From an uncultured Gemmiger sp. (GTDB taxonomy: Bacteria > Bacillota > Clostridia > Oscillospirales > Ruminococcaceae), in the NCBI GenBank assembly GCA_944388175.1, contig CALXHR010000003.1, positions 124,001-188,000 of the forward strand: a DNA stretch of 64,000 nucleotides. Direction: 5' to 3'. The notes under the pieces were generated by a model. It ran no database searches, was not told where the DNA came from, and saw only the letters and a list, made by a program, of their open reading frames with translations. This document shows, one piece after another, positions 14,997 to 26,118 of the stretch (the stretch's first letter is position 1; each line of letters starts with the position of its first letter). Made by a program: the position numbers and the translations under genes.

Positions 14997-17027
14997 TCAC
15001 CCCTCCTTGCCGGGCTGCGGGGCCGGGGCGTCGGCCGGCGCCGCAGCGTCTGTGCCGGCTGTGTGCAGTTCCAGCTGGCGGGCCAGTTCTTCTTTGGAGA
15101 AGAGTTCGGTGTTGCCGGTCACGGCCACAACGGTATGGTCGCTGCGCACCTTGCGGTTGGGGTGGTAGCCGGGCACCATCTTTTGCAGGCATTCCACCAC
15201 CGCGTCGTCGTTGTGGTGGGCCGCCGTACCCAGGGCCTGCAGGTCGGTGTAAAACTCGGCCAGGTCAATCTGCATCGGCGGGGCGATGAAGATTTTGTCA
15301 TGGGCCGTTTTGCGCATTTTGTCCTGCTCGGTATCCATGAGCAGTTCCTCGTACAGCTTTTCGCCAGGGCGCAGGCCGGTGATTTTGACTTCCATGTTGA
15401 CGCCCGGCTCATAGCCGTAAAACCGGATCAGCCGGTTGGCCAGGTCCATGATCTTGACCGGCTCGCCCATATCCAGCACGTAGATGCTGCCGCCCTTGGC
15501 CAGGCCGCCGGCCTGCAGCACCAGCTGCGCGGCCTCAGTAATGGTCATGAAATAGCGCACGATCTCGGGGTGGGTGATGGTGACGGGGCCGCCGCGCTTG
15601 ATCTGTTCTTCAAACAGCGGGATCACGCTGCCGTGGCTGCCCAGCACGTTGCCAAAGCGCACGGCCATACATTTCATCTCGGTGCCGCTGGCAAAGGTCT
15701 GGATGAGCATTTCGCACAGGCGCTTGGTGCAGCCCATGACGTTGGTGGGGTTGACGGCTTTGTCGGTGGAGAGCTGCACGAACCGCTCGACGCCGTGTTC
15801 GGCCGCCGAGGTGAGCAGGTTTTTGGTGCCGAACACATTGTTTTTGACGGCTTCGGCCGGGCTGATCTCCATCAGCGGTACATGCTTGTGCGCCGCGGCG
15901 TGGAACACAACCGACGGGTGGTAGGTCTCGAACACTTCGTCCAGGCGCTCGATATCGCGTATGGAGCCCACCAGCGTGACGATGGGCGCGTCGGCGCCGT
16001 ACTTGTTGCGCAGTTCAGTTTCCAGTTCGTAGGCGCAGTTTTCGTAGATATCAAAAATCAGCAGCCGGCGCGGCTGGTAGCGCATGATCTGGCGGCAGAG
16101 TTCGCTGCCGATGGACCCGCCGCCGCCGGTGACCAGCACGACTTTATCGTGCAGGTATTCCGAAATCTGGGCGTTGTTGAGCTGGATTTCGTCGCGCGAG
16201 AGGAAGTCGGCGGTGTTCAGTTCGCGGAACCCGGGCGCGACCGGGTTGCCGTTTTCATCCACCGCCTGCGGGTCGGACAGCATGCGCACGCGGCAGTGGG
16301 TGGAGTTGCAGAGGTTGATGATCTCGCTCAAACGGTCGCCCTTGAGCGTCGTGATGGCGATGACGATCTCCATGATATGGTACTTGCGCACCAGCTCCGG
16401 GATGTCGGAGATGGTGCCCCGCACCGGCACACCCTGCACGCGCAGGTTCTTTTTGGTCAGGTCGTCGTCCACAATGCAGATGGGGTCGCCAAAGCTCTGA
16501 TTTTTGTTTTTGCACAGGTTGACCGCCCAGGCGCCGGCGTTGCCGGCGCCGACGATGAGCAGCGGCGGGCGGTTTTCGTCTTTATGGGCGCGCGCGCCGC
16601 GCACCGTCTTGATAAGCCGCCACAAAAAGCGCACACCGGCAATGGCCGCCGTGTTGAACACCGCGCCCAGCGCCATCACCGCGCCGCTGATGGGCGGCTG
16701 CTGGCGGTAAATGAGGTCAAACAGCATGATGATGCCGGTAGCCAGCCCCGAAAGGCAGGTCAGGCGGGCCAGGTCCCGCATGCCGGCATACTCCCACATG
16801 ATCTCGTACAGGCCGCCGAACCAGAACACGATCATATAGATCGGCAGCGCATAGTACAGCATGGGCGCCATGGCGCGCAGAATCTCGACCCGGCGGTAGG
16901 CGTCGCCGCTGTCAAAGCGCAGCATGACGGCCAGCCAGTAACAAAATACGATCAGCCCGCAGTCCAGCAGCATCAGAAGGATACGGCGCGGCAGGCCCTT
17001 GACGATTTGTTTGGAATCCTGTTGCAT
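14997..17027 (-). CDS. CapD/PglF-type nucleotide-sugar 4,6-dehydratase, membrane-bound
   Basis: Converts a UDP-N-acetylhexosamine into its 4-keto-6-deoxy form for surface polysaccharide. The product has 676 residues: four N-terminal membrane helices (about 15-135), a first Rossmann-like domain (LIVGAGNAG near 157), and a catalytic SDR domain with the NAD site VTGGGGSIG (299-307). The catalytic stretch reads STDKAVNPTNVMGCTK, with Met431-x3-Lys435 in place of Tyr-x3-Lys, as is typical of this PglF/WbpM/CapD group. The C-terminal tail is Ala/Pro-rich. It is the first gene of the two-gene operon and has its own promoter. Confidence 0.93.
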   Translation of the reverse strand: MQQDSKQIVKGLPRRILLMLLDCGLIVFCYWLAVMLRFDSGDAYRRVEILRAMAPMLYYALPIYMIVFWFGGLYEIMWEYAGMRDLARLTCLSGLATGIIMLFDLIYRQQPPISGAVMALGAVFNTAAIAGVRFLWRLIKTVRGARAHKDENRPPLLIVGAGNAGAWAVNLCKNKNQSFGDPICIVDDDLTKKNLRVQGVPVRGTISDIPELVRKYHIMEIVIAITTLKGDRLSEIINLCNSTHCRVRMLSDPQAVDENGNPVAPGFRELNTADFLSRDEIQLNNAQISEYLHDKVVLVTGGGGSIGSELCRQIMRYQPRRLLIFDIYENCAYELETELRNKYGADAPIVTLVGSIRDIERLDEVFETYHPSVVFHAAAHKHVPLMEISPAEAVKNNVFGTKNLLTSAAEHGVERFVQLSTDKAVNPTNVMGCTKRLCEMLIQTFASGTEMKCMAVRFGNVLGSHGSVIPLFEEQIKRGGPVTITHPEIVRYFMTITEAAQLVLQAGGLAKGGSIYVLDMGEPVKIMDLANRLIRFYGYEPGVNMEVKITGLRPGEKLYEELLMDTEQDKMRKTAHDKIFIAPPMQIDLAEFYTDLQALGTAAHHNDDAVVECLQKMVPGYHPNRKVRSDHTVVAVTGNTELFSKEELARQLELHTAGTDAAAPADAPAPQPGKEG

Positions 17028-17095
17028 GAATGTGTCGTCCTTTTATCTTGACCGCCCGGCAGCCGCGGGGCGGGGGAAAATCCGGATACAGAGGT

Positions 17096-17125
17096 ATTAT
17101 AACACAAAGGGGCCCCGTTTGTCTT
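17096..17125 (-). promoter_or_regulatory. Promoter of the CapD operon
   Basis: Minus-strand TATAAT (17096-17101) has an extended -10 TG just upstream. A -35 candidate AAGACA (17120-17125) lies 18 bp away. It overlaps the glmS terminator hairpin. Confidence 0.6.
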
Positions 17126-17148
17126 GCAGCAGAGCCGGCAAACGGGGC
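17108..17148 (-). terminator. Probable glmS terminator
   Basis: GCCCCGTTTG pairs with CAAACGGGGC (17112-17121/17139-17148) around a 17-base loop and is followed on the minus strand by CCCTTTGTGTT. The T tail is imperfect. Confidence 0.5.
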
Positions 17149-17153
17149 GCAGC

Positions 17154-17171
17154 CTGCCCAAATTTGGGCAG
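17154..17171. repeat. 18-bp perfect palindrome between glmS and the CapD promoter
   Basis: CTGCCCAAATTTGGGCAG reads the same on both strands. It lies 28 bases past the glmS stop and about 28 bases upstream of the CapD -35. It could be an operator or part of 3' end formation. Confidence 0.5.
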
Positions 17172-17198
17172 TAAATTTTGGTAAAATGGCCTAAATTC

Positions 17199-19040
<1,842 letters not shown>

Positions 19041-19130
19041 TGGTCTTTCCCTCCCGGTTAACGGTTTGCAAGCGCAGGGCGCTGCGCCCCGCGCGCGGCG
19101 GCCGGCGGCCGGCCGCTGTAACTGTGTACC

Positions 19131-19159
19131 AGTATATTCGATTGAACGGCAAATGTCCA
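19131..19159 (-). promoter_or_regulatory. Sigma-A promoter of glmS
   Basis: Minus-strand -35 TGGACA (19154-19159) and -10 TATACT (19131-19136), with a 17-bp spacer. The leader of about 85 bases holds a GC-rich inverted repeat around 19097-19115. Confidence 0.7.
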
Positions 19160-19216
19160 CCCTGAATTTGCCAAACGCCGGGTGGCGGCCGTGCGGCCGG
19201 CCATCCGGCGGGGGCG

Positions 19217-20143
19217 TTATGCGCTGACGCGGCGCGCCACCACAACGTAGCGGCCGTTTTCGCTGGAATATTCGCAGGTGGAAAGCGTCAGCAGCTGCTC
19301 GCCATACACCGGGCGGATGCCGCTGTCGACATCGCTGCGGCGGATCACCTCGTCGACGTAGGCGTTGTAGCCTTCCTCGTCCAGGTCGATGTACTGGTTG
19401 TACACAAAGCTGGTGTCGGTCGCCACGTCGATGGAGAACGCCGCAAACACTTCGTAGGTGGCGTCGCCGTAGATGGTGTCAAAGTCGATGCGCGGGTGCT
19501 CGCTGTAATACGAAGCTTCTTTGTAGTTGGTCAGGCAGCCGAAAATGGTGCCGGTTTTCATATTATGCCCGTAAATGACGAGGTTGTCGCTCTGGGCGTT
19601 GGCGCCCATCGTCGTCTTTTCGTCCAGGTACGGCACGCCGTAGATGCTGTACTCCTGGTAAAAATCGTGGCGCAGATAAAAGTCCTTGTTGTCCGGCGCG
19701 AACATGACCGGGAAATCCAGCGGCGTATCGTCGATGGAAATCCAGCCGATAAAATCGCCGTTGCGCTCGCGCAGCGCGGCAAACCGGGCGCTGTTGGACG
19801 CTTCGCCGTCGGCGGCCGGGGTCTCGGCCTGCGGTTCAATCAGCGCCTGCAGGTCGGCAAATTCGCTCTCGGTACGGCGGTCGTCAAAATACCGCTTGAC
19901 CAACAGCCCGCCGCAGACCAGAAAAACCGCCAGGCAGACAAGGATGGCGAGATCATAGGCAAGGTTGCCCTTGCGTTTTGCCTTTTTGGGTTTGCCTTTT
20001 TTGCGCGGCGCCAGGGCGGCTGTATCCGGCGCCCCGGCTGCCGGCGGCGGCTGCGTCCCGGCGTCTGGCGCCTGTTTGGGCAGCGCCGCCGTCTTTTGGC
20101 GCTGCACGGCAAATGCGTCGTCGCTGCGATGAATCTTGGCCAT
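19217..20143 (-). CDS. Class B sortase
   Basis: Extracytoplasmic transpeptidase that anchors proteins to the wall or joins pilin subunits. The product has 308 residues: a Pro/Ala/Lys-rich cytoplasmic N-terminus, one signal-anchor helix (about 62-82), then the sortase barrel. The catalytic triad is visible as His in VIYGHNMKTGTIF, Cys in LLTLSTCEYS and Arg in RYVVVARR. The C-terminal layout and length fit SrtB. No LPxTG or NPQTN-type substrate gene is adjacent, so its targets are elsewhere. The ATG at 20143 has GGGAGGG upstream. Confidence 0.92.
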   Translation of the reverse strand: MAKIHRSDDAFAVQRQKTAALPKQAPDAGTQPPPAAGAPDTAALAPRKKGKPKKAKRKGNLAYDLAILVCLAVFLVCGGLLVKRYFDDRRTESEFADLQALIEPQAETPAADGEASNSARFAALRERNGDFIGWISIDDTPLDFPVMFAPDNKDFYLRHDFYQEYSIYGVPYLDEKTTMGANAQSDNLVIYGHNMKTGTIFGCLTNYKEASYYSEHPRIDFDTIYGDATYEVFAAFSIDVATDTSFVYNQYIDLDEEGYNAYVDEVIRRSDVDSGIRPVYGEQLLTLSTCEYSSENGRYVVVARRVSA

Positions 20144-20177
20144 GGGTATTTTCCCTCCCCTCAGGAATCCAGTTTTT

Positions 20178-20206
20178 ACTATACGCCGTTTTGCCCCATA
20201 ATGCAA
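20178..20206 (-). promoter_or_regulatory. Sigma-A promoter of the sortase gene
   Basis: Minus-strand -35 TTGCAT (20201-20206) and -10 TATAGT (20178-20183), with a 17-bp spacer. It begins just before the pheST terminator ends. Confidence 0.75.
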
Positions 20207-20239
20207 GCAAAACCGCCGCATAGCATGCGGCGGTTTTGC
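20207..20239 (-). terminator. Terminator of pheST
   Basis: A perfect 15-bp stem, GCAAAACCGCCGCAT/ATGCGGCGGTTTTGC, with a three-base loop. Confidence 0.8.
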
Positions 20240-20249
20240 GGCGGCGGGA

Positions 20250-22673
20250 TCAGTCGCGGATCTCTACGCCGAGTTTGAATTTGAGGTTGCCGAGGATTTT
20301 TTTGAGGAAGCGGTCGACTTCCTCGGCGGCAAAGGGTTTATCCCCCGGCTGGAAAGACAGGCGGAACGCCATGCTCTTTTTGCCGGCGCCGAGTCTGTCG
20401 CCGCGGTAGATATCAAACAGCTCCACATGGGTCAGCTGCTGGCAGGCGTGGCGCATTTCGTCCATCAGCGCGCCGCACTCGGCTTCCTCGGGCACGACGA
20501 GCGCCAGGTCGCGCTCGACGGGGGCGAGTTCGGGGATGGGCACATAGCGCAGCGTTTTGGGCGTGCGGGCGTAGAAGTCGGGCCAGTCGATCTCGCCCAG
20601 GTAGATGTTCTGGCGGCCGCGGCTGTCCTTGGGCAGCTTGAGCTCCGCCGTGATATCGTTGGCCAGCTTGCCGAACACGCCGATGCGCGCGCCGTCGCAC
20701 AGGATGTACGCCGCGACGCCGGGGTGCAGCCAGGGCACGTCCGCCGCGCGTTCCACCGTCAAGGCGACGCCGAACTCGGCGCCGAGCGCTTCCACCGCGC
20801 CCTTGACCGTGAAGAAATCTTCCGCGTCGCCCCAGGCGGCAAAGCCCAGGTGCAGGCGTTCCTCGGGCAGTTCGGTGACGGGCTGCTGTTTGGGGCGGTA
20901 GATGTTGGAAAGTTCAAACAGGCGGCCCTCGGCGTTGCCTTTTTTGAGGTTGCCGACGACGACGTTGAGCAGCGACGGCGCCAGCAGCGTGCGCATGATC
21001 GTCAGGTTGGAGGAGATGGGGTTGAGGATGCGCACGGCGTCGCGCTCCGGCGCGTCGGGGGCGAGGTGCAGCATGTCGAGGTCGGCGTCGGCATAGAACG
21101 CCAGCGTCTCGGCTTCATAGAAGCCCTGGGCGCACAGCGCGCGCTTGGCTTTGGCGCGGGCTTTCTGGTCGGCGGTCAGGCCGCCGGTGGTGACCTGCGC
21201 CGCTTTGAGGAAGGTGGGTTTGATATGCTCGTAGCCGTATTCGCGGATGACTTCCTCGGCCAGGTCGGGTTCGCCGACCTCGATGTCCTCGCGCCAGCGC
21301 GGCGCAGTGACCTGCAGGGTATCGCCGTCGGCGTCCAGCGTGACCTCAAACTGCAGGCGGCGCAGGATATCCAGCACGGCGTCCGCCGGCACCGTGATGC
21401 CCAAGATGGCGTTGATGCCGCTGAGGGTGGCCGTGAACTGCTTGCCCACGCGCGGCGCGCCGGCCGAGCAGTCAAAGTGGCTGGCCGTGACCTCGCCGCA
21501 GCCGAGTTCCTGGATCAGATGCAGCGCGCGCGCCATGCCGAGCTCGGTCGTATACTCTGAGATGCCTTTTTCGTAATGGCTGGAAGCGTCGGTGTTCTGG
21601 CCCAGGCCGCGCGCAGTCTTGCGGACGTTGTCGCGCGCGAACTTGGCGGACTCAAACAGCAGCTGGGTGGTGCTGTCCTTGATTTCGCTGTTCAGGCCGC
21701 CCATGACGCCCGCCAGCGCGACCGGCTTGCTGCCGTCGCAGATGACGAGGTTCTCGGGCGTCAGGGTGAACTCTTTGCCGTCCAGCGTCGTGATCTGCTC
21801 GCCCTCTTTGGCGCGGCGCACCAGAATCTGGCAGCTTTCCAGCGTATCCATGTCAAAGGCGTGCATCGGCTGGCCGATTTCCAGCATGACGTAGTTGGTG
21901 ATATCGACGACGTTGGAGATGCTGCGCAGCCCACACAGCGCCAGCTGGCGTTTCATCCAGCGCGGCGAAGGGCCGGGCGTGATGTTGCGCACATAGTGGC
22001 CGATGTAGCGCGGGCAGAGGTCGGGCGCTTCCACCGCAATGGAAAGGCGCGGGTCCTGGTAGGCGCTGGCCGTGTAGTCGGTGGCGGGCATTTTGAGCGG
22101 TTTGCCCAGCACGGCCGCGACTTCGCGCGCGATGCCGAGCACGCTCTGGCAGTCGGCGCGGTTGGCCGTGATGGAGATATCGAAGATAAAGTCATCCAGC
22201 CCGACGACCTGCTGGATCGGCGTGCCGGGCACGGTATCTTTGGGCAGGTCCAGCAGACCGTAGACCTCGGCGCCCGGGTAGAGGTCGTCGTTGAGGCCGA
22301 GTTCCTCGCCGCTGCACAGCATGCCGTTGGACTCGACGCCCATGAGCGGTTTGGCCTTGATATGGATGCCGCCGGGCAGCGTGGCGCCGTCCAGCGCCGC
22401 CGGGGTGTGCATGCCGGCGTAGACGTTGGGCGCGCCGGTGGAAATTTGGATTGCATGGCCGTAATCGCCGCAGTCCACCTTGCAGATATGCAGGTGGGTG
22501 CCCTCCTGCGGGACGCACTCGGTGACGACGCCGACGACGACTTTGTCGATGCCGGCGGAAAGGTCGACCAGTTCCTCGACCTCAAAGCCGCAGTCAAACA
22601 GCTTTTTCTCGAGCTCTGCGGCGGTGACGTCGATGTCTACATAGTGTTTCAGCCAACTGAACGGTACTTTCAT
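20250..22673 (-). CDS. pheT: Phenylalanyl-tRNA synthetase beta subunit
   Basis: Beta chain of the alpha2-beta2 PheRS, responsible for tRNA binding and editing of mischarged Tyr-tRNA. The product has 807 residues. The domain order is N-terminal MKVPFSWLKHYVDI, a tRNA-binding OB domain (VVVGVVTECVPQEGTHLHIC), the B3/B4 editing domain, B5 (a catalytic-like fold), and the C-terminal ferredoxin-like anticodon-binding domain ending LGNLKFKLGVEIRD. The start at 22673 has GAGGGGG upstream. It lies 16 bases after pheS and is governed by the pheS T-box. Confidence 0.97.
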   Translation of the reverse strand: MKVPFSWLKHYVDIDVTAAELEKKLFDCGFEVEELVDLSAGIDKVVVGVVTECVPQEGTHLHICKVDCGDYGHAIQISTGAPNVYAGMHTPAALDGATLPGGIHIKAKPLMGVESNGMLCSGEELGLNDDLYPGAEVYGLLDLPKDTVPGTPIQQVVGLDDFIFDISITANRADCQSVLGIAREVAAVLGKPLKMPATDYTASAYQDPRLSIAVEAPDLCPRYIGHYVRNITPGPSPRWMKRQLALCGLRSISNVVDITNYVMLEIGQPMHAFDMDTLESCQILVRRAKEGEQITTLDGKEFTLTPENLVICDGSKPVALAGVMGGLNSEIKDSTTQLLFESAKFARDNVRKTARGLGQNTDASSHYEKGISEYTTELGMARALHLIQELGCGEVTASHFDCSAGAPRVGKQFTATLSGINAILGITVPADAVLDILRRLQFEVTLDADGDTLQVTAPRWREDIEVGEPDLAEEVIREYGYEHIKPTFLKAAQVTTGGLTADQKARAKAKRALCAQGFYEAETLAFYADADLDMLHLAPDAPERDAVRILNPISSNLTIMRTLLAPSLLNVVVGNLKKGNAEGRLFELSNIYRPKQQPVTELPEERLHLGFAAWGDAEDFFTVKGAVEALGAEFGVALTVERAADVPWLHPGVAAYILCDGARIGVFGKLANDITAELKLPKDSRGRQNIYLGEIDWPDFYARTPKTLRYVPIPELAPVERDLALVVPEEAECGALMDEMRHACQQLTHVELFDIYRGDRLGAGKKSMAFRLSFQPGDKPFAAEEVDRFLKKILGNLKFKLGVEIRD

Positions 22674-22689
22674 GGCAGACTTCCCCCTC

Positions 22690-23712
22690 TCAACCTTTGA
22701 ACTGCTGCAGGAACCGCAGGTCGTTCTCAAACATCAGGCCGATGTTGTTGATGCCGTACTTGAGCATGGCGATGCGCTCGATGCCGATGCCGAACGCCAG
22801 GCCCGAGTAGACCTTGGGGTCGATACCGCAGTTTTGCAGCACGCTGTGGTGCACGATGCCGGCGCCGAGGACTTCGATCCAACCGGTATGCTTGCACAGC
22901 GGGCAGCCCTTGCCGCCGCAGGCAAAGCAGGAGACGTCGACCTCGACGCTGGGCTCGGTGAACGGGAAGTAGGACGGGCGCAGGCGGGTCTTGACGCCCG
23001 CGCCAAACAGCGCCTGCACGAACTGGTCCAGCATGCCCTGCAAGTCGCACAGCGTGATGCCTTTGTCGACGACAAGGCCCTCCATCTGGTGGAACATCGG
23101 GCTGTGGGTGGCGTCGGAGTCCGAGCGGAACACGCGGCCCGGCACCAGCACCTTGATGGGCGGTTTTTCCAGGTCCATCACGCGGATCTGCCCGCCGCTG
23201 GTCTGGGTGCGCAGCACAATGTCCTCGGCCACATAAAATGTATCCTGCATATCGCGCGCCGGGTGATTTTTCGGCACGTTCAGGCGGGTAAAGTTGTGGT
23301 CGTCGTCCTCGATCTCGGGGCCTTCGTAAATTTCAAAGCCCATGCCGGCGAACGCGTCGACGATCTCGTTTTTGACAAGGGTGATGGGGTGCAGGCTGCC
23401 GGTGGCGCGGGTTTTGGCCGGCAGCGTAATGTCCACCGTCTCGGCCGCGTTGCGGGCGGCCAGGGCGGCGCGCTCGACCTGCTGCGCCAGCGCCTGGTAC
23501 TGCGCTTCGGCCCAGGTCTTGAACTCGTTGATGGTCTTGCCGACGGCAGGGCGGTCCTCTTTGGGGACGTCGCGCAGCGACTTGGTCAGCCCTGCGACCG
23601 CGCCGTTTTTGCTGAGGAATTGCTGCCAGAACGCCGACAGTTCCGCCTCGTTGGTGACGGCCGCGCCCGCCTGTTCGAGGGCGGCGCGCAGCGCCTGAAT
23701 CTTTTCTTCCAT
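22690..23712 (-). CDS. pheS: Phenylalanyl-tRNA synthetase alpha subunit
   Basis: Catalytic chain of PheRS, a class II synthetase. The product has 340 residues with an N-terminal coiled coil (about 1-90) followed by the catalytic domain. Motif 2 appears around [19 protein letters not shown], and motif 3 as [29 protein letters not shown] is typical of PheS. GGAGGTG precedes the ATG at 23712. Expression is controlled by the Phe T-box between this start and the promoter at 24049-24077. Confidence 0.97.
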   Translation of the reverse strand: MEEKIQALRAALEQAGAAVTNEAELSAFWQQFLSKNGAVAGLTKSLRDVPKEDRPAVGKTINEFKTWAEAQYQALAQQVERAALAARNAAETVDITLPAKTRATGSLHPITLVKNEIVDAFAGMGFEIYEGPEIEDDDHNFTRLNVPKNHPARDMQDTFYVAEDIVLRTQTSGGQIRVMDLEKPPIKVLVPGRVFRSDSDATHSPMFHQMEGLVVDKGITLCDLQGMLDQFVQALFGAGVKTRLRPSYFPFTEPSVEVDVSCFACGGKGCPLCKHTGWIEVLGAGIVHHSVLQNCGIDPKVYSGLAFGIGIERIAMLKYGINNIGLMFENDLRFLQQFKG

Positions 23713-23751
23713 AAATACACCTCCGCATAACGTTGGGGCGGGGCAGCAAAT

Positions 23752-24028
23752 AAAAAAGGCCTCGTCCCTGGCAAAATCAGGGACGAAGCCTTGGCAAAGC
23801 AAAACTCCGCGGTACCACCCGTGTTCCGCATGCGCAAAGCGGCGATGCGGCGCTCGTTGTCTGCCGGTAACGGTGCAGGGCCGTTGCGCGCTACTGGGCC
23901 GGCCAAACCGGCGGTTCCCGCGCACCGCTCGGGAGCGAACTTCGGCGCGGGGTCTTTGCAGGCGGCTTGCAGCCGGTGACCGCCCTCTCTGGCCCAAAGG
24001 GCCCGCGCGTACTTTCTCCGTCAGTGCG
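23752..24028 (-). promoter_or_regulatory. T-box leader of pheST, Phe-specific
   Basis: Tests tRNA-Phe charging and allows readthrough when it is uncharged. The T-box sequence AACACGGGTGGTACCGCGG lies at 23807-23825 on the minus strand. The competing terminator (AAGGC-TCGTCCCTG arms at 23756-23770 and 23778-23792) ends in TTTTTT. Stem I opens with CGCACTG (from 24028) pairing with CGGTGCG, and an AGTA-containing bulge is present. The likely specifier is TTC at 23937-23939, the Phe codon, opposite that bulge. Confidence 0.93.
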
Positions 24029-24048
24029 TTTTTCTCGATACAGTCACC

Positions 24049-24077
24049 AGTATAGCCAGTCCGGCGCGGTTTGTCAA
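24049..24077 (-). promoter_or_regulatory. Sigma-A promoter of the pheST T-box transcript
   Basis: Minus-strand consensus -35 TTGACA (24072-24077) and -10 TATACT (24049-24054), with a 17-bp spacer. Confidence 0.9.
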
Positions 24078-24091
24078 GCAAAACGGCACAA

Positions 24092-24121
24092 GAAAAGGGA
24101 GCGGGCCGAAGCCCTCTCCCC
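24092..24121 (-). terminator. Terminator of the Bax-inhibitor-like gene
   Basis: On the minus strand, GGGAGAGGGC-TTCG-GCCCGCTCCC forms a stem (one mismatch) with a UUCG tetraloop, followed by TTTTCTT. Confidence 0.8.
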
Positions 24122-24137
24122 TCTTTTGATGTTGCGG

Positions 24138-24854
24138 TCAGTTGTCGCGGCGGCCGAGCATGCGCACGATATACAGGAAGATGTTGATGAAGTCGAGATA
24201 GAGGTTGAGCGCACCGATGATGGACGCTTTGTGCAGCATGGCCGCGTCGCCGCCAAAGTAGGCGTAGTGATGCTTGAGCATCTGGGTGTCATACGCCGTC
24301 AGGCCCATGAACAGCAGCAGGCCGATCGCGCACAGAACCAGATCCAGAATGCCGAACTGCAGCCCGAACAGGCTGAGCAGGCCGCCGACCAGCGAGCAGA
24401 CGAGCATGGCCACAAGGCCGCCCAGCAGCTTGGGCCCCCAGCCGGTGAGGTCGCGGTGGGTCACGGCGCCATAGACGGCCATGACGCCGAAGTAGACCGC
24501 GCCGACCAGGAACGCCAAAATCAGCGTGCCGATGTCATACACCAGAAAGATTGTGGCCAGGTTCAGGCCGTTGAGCACCGCGTACAGGAAAAACAGCGCC
24601 GTGGCGGTGCCGGGCTGGATTTTGGTGATGCGCGCCGACAGCACGACCACAAGCACCAGCTCGCCGATGAGGGTGGCCCAGATCAGACCGCTGTTGACCA
24701 GCGGCGCAATCAGGCCGCTGCGCACCGTGCCGATGCCGGTGCCGAAGGTGACCAACAGGCCGGCGAACATCCAGCCGAAGGTCTTGGTCATATATTGCGT
24801 AAGCGTGCCAAACGGGCTTTCCGCATAGGAAATGTCATGATAATCGTTGTACAT
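24138..24854 (-). CDS. Bax inhibitor-1/YccA-family membrane protein
   Basis: The product has 238 residues and about seven membrane helices, as in the TMBIM/YccA/YetJ family. Members include the pH-sensitive calcium leak channel YetJ and the FtsH modulator YccA. Family features are the N-terminal FLTKTF-like segment [26 protein letters not shown] in the sixth helix region, and the C-terminal [20 protein letters not shown], where the paired Asp residues fit the calcium-site pattern. It is monocistronic, with a -10 TATAAT at 24881-24886 on the minus strand. Confidence 0.92.
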   Translation of the reverse strand: MYNDYHDISYAESPFGTLTQYMTKTFGWMFAGLLVTFGTGIGTVRSGLIAPLVNSGLIWATLIGELVLVVVLSARITKIQPGTATALFFLYAVLNGLNLATIFLVYDIGTLILAFLVGAVYFGVMAVYGAVTHRDLTGWGPKLLGGLVAMLVCSLVGGLLSLFGLQFGILDLVLCAIGLLLFMGLTAYDTQMLKHHYAYFGGDAAMLHKASIIGALNLYLDFINIFLYIVRMLGRRDN

Positions 24855-24957
24855 GGTTGATTCCCCTTTCTTTGTAGGGTATTATAGCCATAAAAGATGT
24901 GAAATCTATCACAAATTTATGAAGTACCTGTAAACAGTATGGTACAAAGAGGGCAAA

Positions 24958-26037
24958 ATGTCAAGAAATGATTCTTTTGGCGTCTATCTGCACATCCCCT
25001 ACTGCCGGGCCAAGTGCCGGTACTGCGACTTTTACTCGGCCCCCGGGGCGCGCGGCGTGCCGCAATCTTACGTGGACGCGCTGCTGCGCGAACTGAAAAA
25101 GAATCCCCGCCGCCCCGACACGCTGTACTTTGGCGGCGGCACACCGTCGCTGTTGACACCCGGGCAGGCCGCCGCGCTCATCGAGGCTGCGGCCCCGCTG
25201 CCGGGGGCCGAGATCACGCTGGAAGCCAACCCCGACACCGTCACCCGGCAGAGTTTACAGGGGTTCCGCGCGGCCGGGGTGACCCGCATCAGCTTTGGCG
25301 TGCAGAGCGCCGACGATGCCCAGCTGCGCCGCCTGGGGCGCACCCACACCGCCGCGGCCGCCGTGCAGGCGCTGGCCTGGGCGCGGGAGGTCGGGTTCCC
25401 GGAAATTTGCGGCGATATTATGCTGGCGCTGCCGCGGTATACGAACGCCGAGTTTGACGCCACGCTGGACCTTTTGCAGCGCGGCGGCTGCACGCATATT
25501 TCGGCCTACCTGCTCAAAGTAGAGCCCGGCACCGCCTTTGCCAGCTACCCGCCCGCGGGCCTGCCCGGCCCCGACGAAGCCGCCGGGTTTTACCTGTACG
25601 CCGTGCAGCGGCTGGAACAAGCGGGCTACCGCCAGTATGAGATCAGCAACTTTGCCCGCCCCGGGCACGAGGGCCGCCACAACCTGCTGTACTGGAACTG
25701 CCGCGACTATTGGGGCGTCGGCCCGGCGGCGCACAGCTGCCTGCACGGCGCGCGCCGCTTTTGGCCAAACGACGTGCAGGGGTTTATTGACGGCAGCGCC
25801 GCCGAACAGGCGGAGGGCGTTTGCGACGCCGAGGATTTTTTGCTGATGCAGCTGCGGCTGAACGCCGGGCTGGACCTGGACGAATACGCGCGCCGGGGCG
25901 GGCATTTTACCCCGGAACAGATGGCGTTTTTGCGTCGGTGCGTCGCTGCAGGCTACGCGCGCTTTTGCGGGCGGCGGCTGCAGCTGACCCCGGCCGGCAT
26001 GATTGTGCAGAACGCTATTTTGGAGACGCTGCTGTAG
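24958..26037 (+). CDS. hemW: Radical SAM heme chaperone HemW
   Basis: Radical SAM protein related to oxygen-independent coproporphyrinogen oxidase; HemW proteins bind heme and hand it to apoproteins. The product has 359 residues. The iron-sulfur motif is CRAKCRYC (CxxxCxxC) near residue 16, followed by FGGGTPSLL and the HemW-type sequence HISAYLLKVEPGTAF. The C-terminal HemN-like domain contains LLYWNCRDYWGVGPAAHS. HemN proper carries an extra Cys in the cluster motif that is absent here, which favours HemW. AGAGGG precedes the ATG at 24958. Confidence 0.9.
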   Translation: MSRNDSFGVYLHIPYCRAKCRYCDFYSAPGARGVPQSYVDALLRELKKNPRRPDTLYFGGGTPSLLTPGQAAALIEAAAPLPGAEITLEANPDTVTRQSLQGFRAAGVTRISFGVQSADDAQLRRLGRTHTAAAAVQALAWAREVGFPEICGDIMLALPRYTNAEFDATLDLLQRGGCTHISAYLLKVEPGTAFASYPPAGLPGPDEAAGFYLYAVQRLEQAGYRQYEISNFARPGHEGRHNLLYWNCRDYWGVGPAAHSCLHGARRFWPNDVQGFIDGSAAEQAEGVCDAEDFLLMQLRLNAGLDLDEYARRGGHFTPEQMAFLRRCVAAGYARFCGRRLQLTPAGMIVQNAILETLL

Positions 26038-26060
26038 GGCGCGTTTGCCGCACGGCAGCA

Positions 26061-26095
26061 AAAACCGGCAGACCCCGAACGGGTCTGCCGGTTTT
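26061..26095. terminator. Bidirectional terminator between hemW and the ABC operon
   Basis: A 15-bp perfect stem, AAAACCGGCAGACCC/GGGTCTGCCGGTTTT, with a CGAAC loop. Confidence 0.9.
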
Positions 26096-26118
26096 ACATT
26101 TTGTACTTTGCATGCGGT

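Noticed and set aside
14991-17051. 686-codon plus-strand open frame opposite the CapD gene
   Set aside because: Its composition is a shadow of the real gene, with no family motif and no ribosome binding site.
19097-19115. GC-only inverted repeat in the glmS leader
   Set aside because: Simple GCC/GGC alternation in a high-G+C region can arise by chance, and no T tail or known motif supports a function.
19041-19130. Possible glmS ribozyme upstream of glmS
   Set aside because: The leader is too short and lacks the conserved core; reported as an absence instead.
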